NCBI GenBank assembly: GCA_009916335.1
Contig: SAAR01000108.1
Coordinates: forward strand, 1 to 10,204
Origin: Erysipelotrichia bacterium
GTDB lineage: Bacteria; Bacillota_I; Bacilli_A; Erysipelotrichales; Erysipelotrichaceae
Length of the DNA: 10,204 nucleotides
Reading direction: 5' to 3'
The notes under the pieces are model-generated. The model ran no database searches. It saw nothing but the letters and a program-made list of their open reading frames with translations, and had not been told where the DNA came from. Positions 8,142 to 10,204 of this stretch are shown here, in pieces. The position numbers were made by a program, and so were the translations under genes. How positions within the stretch are numbered: position 1 is the stretch's first letter; each line of letters opens with the position of its first letter.

Positions 8142-9040
8142 TTATTATCGGAGCTGGACCTGCAGGAATGACTGCTTCTGTCTATGCTTCAAGAGCTGGT
8201 TTGAATACAATTATGATTGAAGCTGGGGCACCAGGGGGAAAACTGGTTAAAACATTTGAGATTAATAATTGGCCTGGAATTAAAAGTACAAGTGGTGTAG
8301 ATTTAGCAAGTAGTATGTTTGAACACTCTACAGCTTTTGGTGCAGAGTATGTTTATGGTAATGTCATTGAAATTAAAGATGGTGAATTGAAGAGTGTTGT
8401 CTGTGATGATGGCAATGTCTACAAGGCAAAGGCAATTATTGTAGCAACAGGAACACAAGAGCGATTAATGCGTATTCCTGGCGAAAGTGAAAACGTAGGA
8501 CGTGGTGTTTCCTATTGTGCTGTTTGTGATGGTGCATTCTTTAGTGATGATGAGGTTGTTGTCATCGGTGGAGGGAATGCTGCTTTAGAAGAAGCATTAT
8601 ACTTAACACAGTTTGCATCAAAGGTATACATTGTGATGCGTAGAGATGTCTTTAGAGCAGATGATATTGTGGTCAATGAAGTTAAAAACAATCCAAAAAT
8701 TGAATTACTTCAAAAATATGTACCTGTATCTATTCAAGATGATGGTAGTAAAGTATCGGGTATTACATTAGAAAATGTAGAAACAAAACAACAGAAAGTA
8801 CTTGATGTAAAAGGGATTTTCCCATACATCGGGGCTGATCCAGTAACTGCGTTTTTACAAAATTTAAATGTTTTAAACGATCGTGGTTACATGATTGTCA
8901 ATGAACGCATGGAAACAAGCGTGCCTGGCATTTATGGTGCAGGAGATGTTTGTGCAAAAGTGTTACGCCAAGTTGTTACAGCTGTCAATGATGGTGCGAT
9001 TGCAGCACAAGAAGCATTCCATAAAATTAAAGGATTATAA
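8120..9040 (+). CDS. trxB: Thioredoxin reductase (NADPH, FAD)
   Basis: This 306-residue low-molecular-weight thioredoxin reductase uses NADPH through FAD and a redox disulfide to reduce thioredoxin in the cytosol. Visible landmarks are the FAD-binding GAGPAG (11-16), GGKLVKTFEINNWPG (39-53), the active-site CAVC (Cys133, Cys136, in GVSYCAVCDGAFF), the nucleotide-binding GGGNAALEE (150-158), the 2'-phosphate-binding region MRRDVFRA (173-180) and the C-terminal FAD motif GIYGAGDV (270-277). Length is typical. The CAVC pair is normal for Firmicutes. GGGNAA and MRR depart slightly from the common GGGDSA and HRR but keep both arginines, so NADPH use is still expected. It is the last gene of the uvrA operon and overlaps the upstream frame by 22 bases. 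A long terminator hairpin begins 3 bases after the stop. Confidence 0.96.
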   Translation: MERVCDLIIIGAGPAGMTASVYASRAGLNTIMIEAGAPGGKLVKTFEINNWPGIKSTSGVDLASSMFEHSTAFGAEYVYGNVIEIKDGELKSVVCDDGNVYKAKAIIVATGTQERLMRIPGESENVGRGVSYCAVCDGAFFSDDEVVVIGGGNAALEEALYLTQFASKVYIVMRRDVFRADDIVVNEVKNNPKIELLQKYVPVSIQDDGSKVSGITLENVETKQQKVLDVKGIFPYIGADPVTAFLQNLNVLNDRGYMIVNERMETSVPGIYGAGDVCAKVLRQVVTAVNDGAIAAQEAFHKIKGL

Positions 9041-9043
9041 AAT

Positions 9044-9102
9044 AAAAAGGCTTAAAAATAATGTACATGATTTATGTTAGACATTATGATTAAGCCTTTT
9101 TT
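9044..9102 (+). terminator. Long two-tier terminator hairpin after trxB
   Basis: The outer stem AAAAAGGCTTAA (9044-9055) pairs perfectly with TTAAGCCTTTTT (9090-9101). After a 2x2 internal bulge, ATAATGT (9058-9064) pairs with ACATTAT (9081-9087). The 16-base loop also holds ACAT/ATGT. Flanking A- and T-runs make it potentially active in both directions. It is larger than the other terminators in the window. Confidence 0.85.
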
Positions 9103-9156
9103 GTATGTAGAAGAAAACATAGAAGAATAGCTAATAATTAGATAGTAAAATCTAGT

Positions 9157-9185
9157 TTGACCATAGAAACTTTTAAATACAAAAT
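9157..9185 (+). promoter_or_regulatory. Possible alternative promoter for the 82-residue gene
   Basis: TTGACC (9157-9162) followed after 17 bases by CAAAAT (9180-9185, four of six matches to TATAAT). It would give a leader of about 50 bases. It has the better -35 but a poorer -10 than the site at 9212-9220. Confidence 0.3.
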
Positions 9186-9211
9186 AATTAAAAATTCTTA
9201 GCTTTATCGTA

Positions 9212-9220
9212 TGCTATAAT
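9212..9220 (+). promoter_or_regulatory. Extended -10 promoter of the 82-residue gene and acetyltransferase
   Basis: TGCTATAAT is a perfect extended -10 (TGn plus TATAAT), with no clear -35. The predicted transcription start, around 9227, would put the transcript start right at the ribosome binding site AAGGAGGA (9228-9235), leaving a leader of only about 15 bases. Confidence 0.5.
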
Positions 9221-9241
9221 GAATAAGAAGGAGGATTTTTT

Positions 9242-9490
9242 ATGAATTTAATCAATGAAGAAATAATACTTAATTTTGAAATGCCTAAAGAAATTCAAAA
9301 TATTATAGATAAAATAAAACCAATTAGCGATAAGTATAAGACAGAGGAAGAATTTCCTGCAGAAGAATATCTTTCATATATGATTTTGATACAACACTTA
9401 GAAATAGTAAGTAAAAAATGTGTAAATGCAGGTAAAATAACAGCTTTTCAAAAAGAAATGATTTTTGAAAAATATAATGTTTTCATTTAA
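9242..9490 (+). CDS. Small acidic helical protein of unknown function
   Basis: This 82-residue protein is not recognised. It has an excellent ribosome binding site (AAGGAGGA, 9228-9235), a TATAAT box upstream and a 14-base gap to the next gene, so it is very probably expressed. It is rich in Glu, Lys and Ile, has no signal peptide or membrane segment, and looks mostly helical. The N-terminal part (MPKEIQNIIDKIKPISDKY) is amphipathic, and the C-terminal part (about 44-80) is a helix pair ending in AGKITAFQKEMIFEKY, a pattern common in small soluble Firmicutes proteins. There are no metal-binding or catalytic motifs; the lone Cys60 is unremarkable. Co-transcription with the acetyltransferase is likely, but no functional link can be drawn from sequence alone. 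Confidence 0.75.
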   Translation: MNLINEEIILNFEMPKEIQNIIDKIKPISDKYKTEEEFPAEEYLSYMILIQHLEIVSKKCVNAGKITAFQKEMIFEKYNVFI

Positions 9491-9504
9491 AAGGGAGGAA
9501 AGCG

Positions 9505-10068
9505 ATGAAAGATGTGTATGAGATTTGCCCACAATTTGAAAATGAACAATATCAATTAAGATATGTAAAAAATGAGGATTGTGATGGATTACTGAAAGTA
9601 TATGCAGATAAGAAAGCTGTTGTATTGATGAATAGTGATAATTGTCATGGCGATGATTTTTATTATGCAAATAAAGAGGAAATGCAAAAAGCAATTTCTT
9701 TTTGGCATTTTGAATATGAACAAAAAGGGTTTGTTCGATGGGCGATTATAGAGAAAGTTAAAGGGGAAGTAATAGGTACGATTGAATTATTTCATCGTGA
9801 TGCAAATGATTATTTCACCCATTGTGGCTTACTTCGTTTAGATGTTAGAAGTGATTATGAAATAGCTGATAAAATTTCGTGTATTTTATCATTAATCCTT
9901 CAAAAAGCATTTGTACTTTTTGAATGTGATAAGATAGCGATAAAAGCAATTCCTAAAGCAAAAGAAAGAAGAAAGGCACTACATAAACTGGGCTTTGTGG
10001 AAAGTGATGAAGTGTTAATTGGACATGATGGAACAAAATACACGCATTACTTTGTATTAAAGAAATAA
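9505..10068 (+). CDS. GNAT-family N-acetyltransferase-like protein (RimJ/RimL type)
   Basis: This 187-residue protein has the layout of RimJ/RimL-type GNAT enzymes, which transfer acetyl from acetyl-CoA to amines on proteins or small molecules. It shows an N-terminal YQLRYVKNEDCDGLLKVYAD strand-helix (16-35), the core strands RWAIIEKVKGEVIGTIELF (78-96) and LLRLDV (109-114), a long helix (118-137), DKIAIKAIP (142-150) and the typical ALHKLGFVESDE ending (158-169). Where most members carry the acetyl-CoA pyrophosphate loop R/QxxGxG/A, this one reads RSDYEIADK (115-123) without the glycines, so cofactor binding may be altered or lost. The substrate is unknown. The ribosome binding site AAGGGAGGAA at 9491-9500 supports ATG 9505. 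It follows the 82-residue gene by 14 bases and ends at a strong terminator. Confidence 0.82.
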   Translation: MKDVYEICPQFENEQYQLRYVKNEDCDGLLKVYADKKAVVLMNSDNCHGDDFYYANKEEMQKAISFWHFEYEQKGFVRWAIIEKVKGEVIGTIELFHRDANDYFTHCGLLRLDVRSDYEIADKISCILSLILQKAFVLFECDKIAIKAIPKAKERRKALHKLGFVESDEVLIGHDGTKYTHYFVLKK

Positions 10069-10073
10069 AGTTA

Positions 10074-10097
10074 AAAAAAACGCATTTGCGTTTTTTT
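10074..10097. terminator. Symmetric terminator between convergent genes
   Basis: A-run plus ACGC (10074-10083) pairs with GCGT plus T-run (10088-10097) around ATTT, forming 10 bp. With A's on one side and T's on the other it can work on both strands. It serves the acetyltransferase, and on the minus strand it overlaps the stop codon of the HAD hydrolase. Confidence 0.85.
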
Positions 10098-10203
10098 AAG
10101 TTGTTTGATTTAATAATTTTTCCATATGAATGGCAAAGCCATCTTCTTCATTTGTATAGGTTGTGATTTCATCAGCAATTGCTTTTGTATCATCACTTCC
10201 ATT
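10096..10203 (-). CDS. Cof-type HAD-superfamily hydrolase, C-terminal fragment (5' end outside window)
   Basis: On the minus strand an open frame enters from the right window edge and ends at TAA (10098-10096) after 35 codons. It begins NGSDDTKAIADEITTY and continues with NEEDGFAIHMEKLL. This matches the C-terminal end of Cof/YidA-type sugar-phosphate or FMN phosphatases, where the last HAD motif (MGNA-like) is followed by VKxxADYVT and then (N/D)EDGVAxxIEKLL. Codon use resembles the neighbours. Only the tail is present, so the substrate cannot be guessed. It converges on the acetyltransferase and shares its terminator. The short length limits certainty, but the motif order is distinctive. 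Confidence 0.75.
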   Translation of the reverse strand, partial: NGSDDTKAIADEITTYTNEEDGFAIHMEKLLNQTT

Positions 10204-10204
10204 T

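Noticed and set aside
8895..9080. 61-codon + strand open frame overlapping the end of trxB
   Set aside because: It is out of frame within a conserved part of trxB and runs into the terminator, with no plausible ribosome binding site.
9398..9694. 98-codon minus-strand open frame across the 82-residue gene and the acetyltransferase
   Set aside because: It spans two + strand genes that have good ribosome binding sites, and its His/Leu/Ser/Tyr-rich translation looks like an antisense shadow.
9242..10068. GNAT toxin-antitoxin module
   Set aside because: The small protein does not look like a ribbon-helix-helix antitoxin, and the GNAT protein resembles RimJ/RimL-type proteins rather than the short tRNA-acetylating toxins.

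Overview
The window is low-GC, AT-rich bacterial chromosome with strong AAGGAGG-type ribosome binding sites, short intergenic gaps and genes packed almost entirely on the + strand. Gene content and order (end of an ATP synthase operon; uvrA-hprK-lgt-HAD phosphatase-trxB) are typical of Firmicutes/Bacillota. HPr kinase/phosphorylase next to lgt, a PpaX-like phosphatase and trxB is a classic Firmicutes cluster. The style fits a gut-type lineage such as the Erysipelotrichia, but that placement is inference; no rRNA or marker search was possible.

Layout. (1) 1-1307: the 3' part of atpD (F1 beta) and atpC (epsilon), closed by a hairpin terminator. The atpD frame has an in-frame TAG at 9-11, exactly where the catalytic glutamate codon of the GERTREGND motif should be. 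(2) 1308-2661: a two-gene unit with its own promoter region, which carries a perfect AT-rich inverted repeat overlapping a TATAAT box. It encodes an ECF-transporter substrate-binding (S) subunit and, overlapping it by ATGA, a small metal-dependent amidohydrolase; a GAAA-loop terminator follows. (3) 2662-2882: a 221-base intergenic stretch with a probable uvrA promoter and a short coding-like remnant. (4) 2883-9101: a tightly coupled operon, uvrA (DNA repair), hprK (carbon catabolite control), a single ORF fusing Lgt (lipoprotein lipidation) to a HAD phosphatase resembling PpaX, and trxB (thioredoxin reductase), ending in a long two-tier hairpin. (5) 9102-10097: a small unknown acidic protein and a GNAT-like acetyltransferase with its own promoter, ending in a symmetric terminator. 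(6) 10096-10203: the C-terminal end of a minus-strand Cof-type HAD hydrolase, convergent with the acetyltransferase.

How the genes fit together. HPrK/P removes phosphate from P-Ser-HPr by phosphorolysis, producing pyrophosphate, and PpaX-type phosphatases hydrolyse pyrophosphate, which explains their classic proximity. Here the phosphatase is not a separate gene but is attached to the cytosolic C-terminus of a membrane enzyme, Lgt. This is the most unusual gene architecture in the window. The second most interesting element is the S-subunit/amidohydrolase pair, which looks like an uptake-plus-processing unit for a small vitamin-like molecule of unknown identity. No CRISPR array, tRNA, rRNA, insertion sequence or phage gene was seen.
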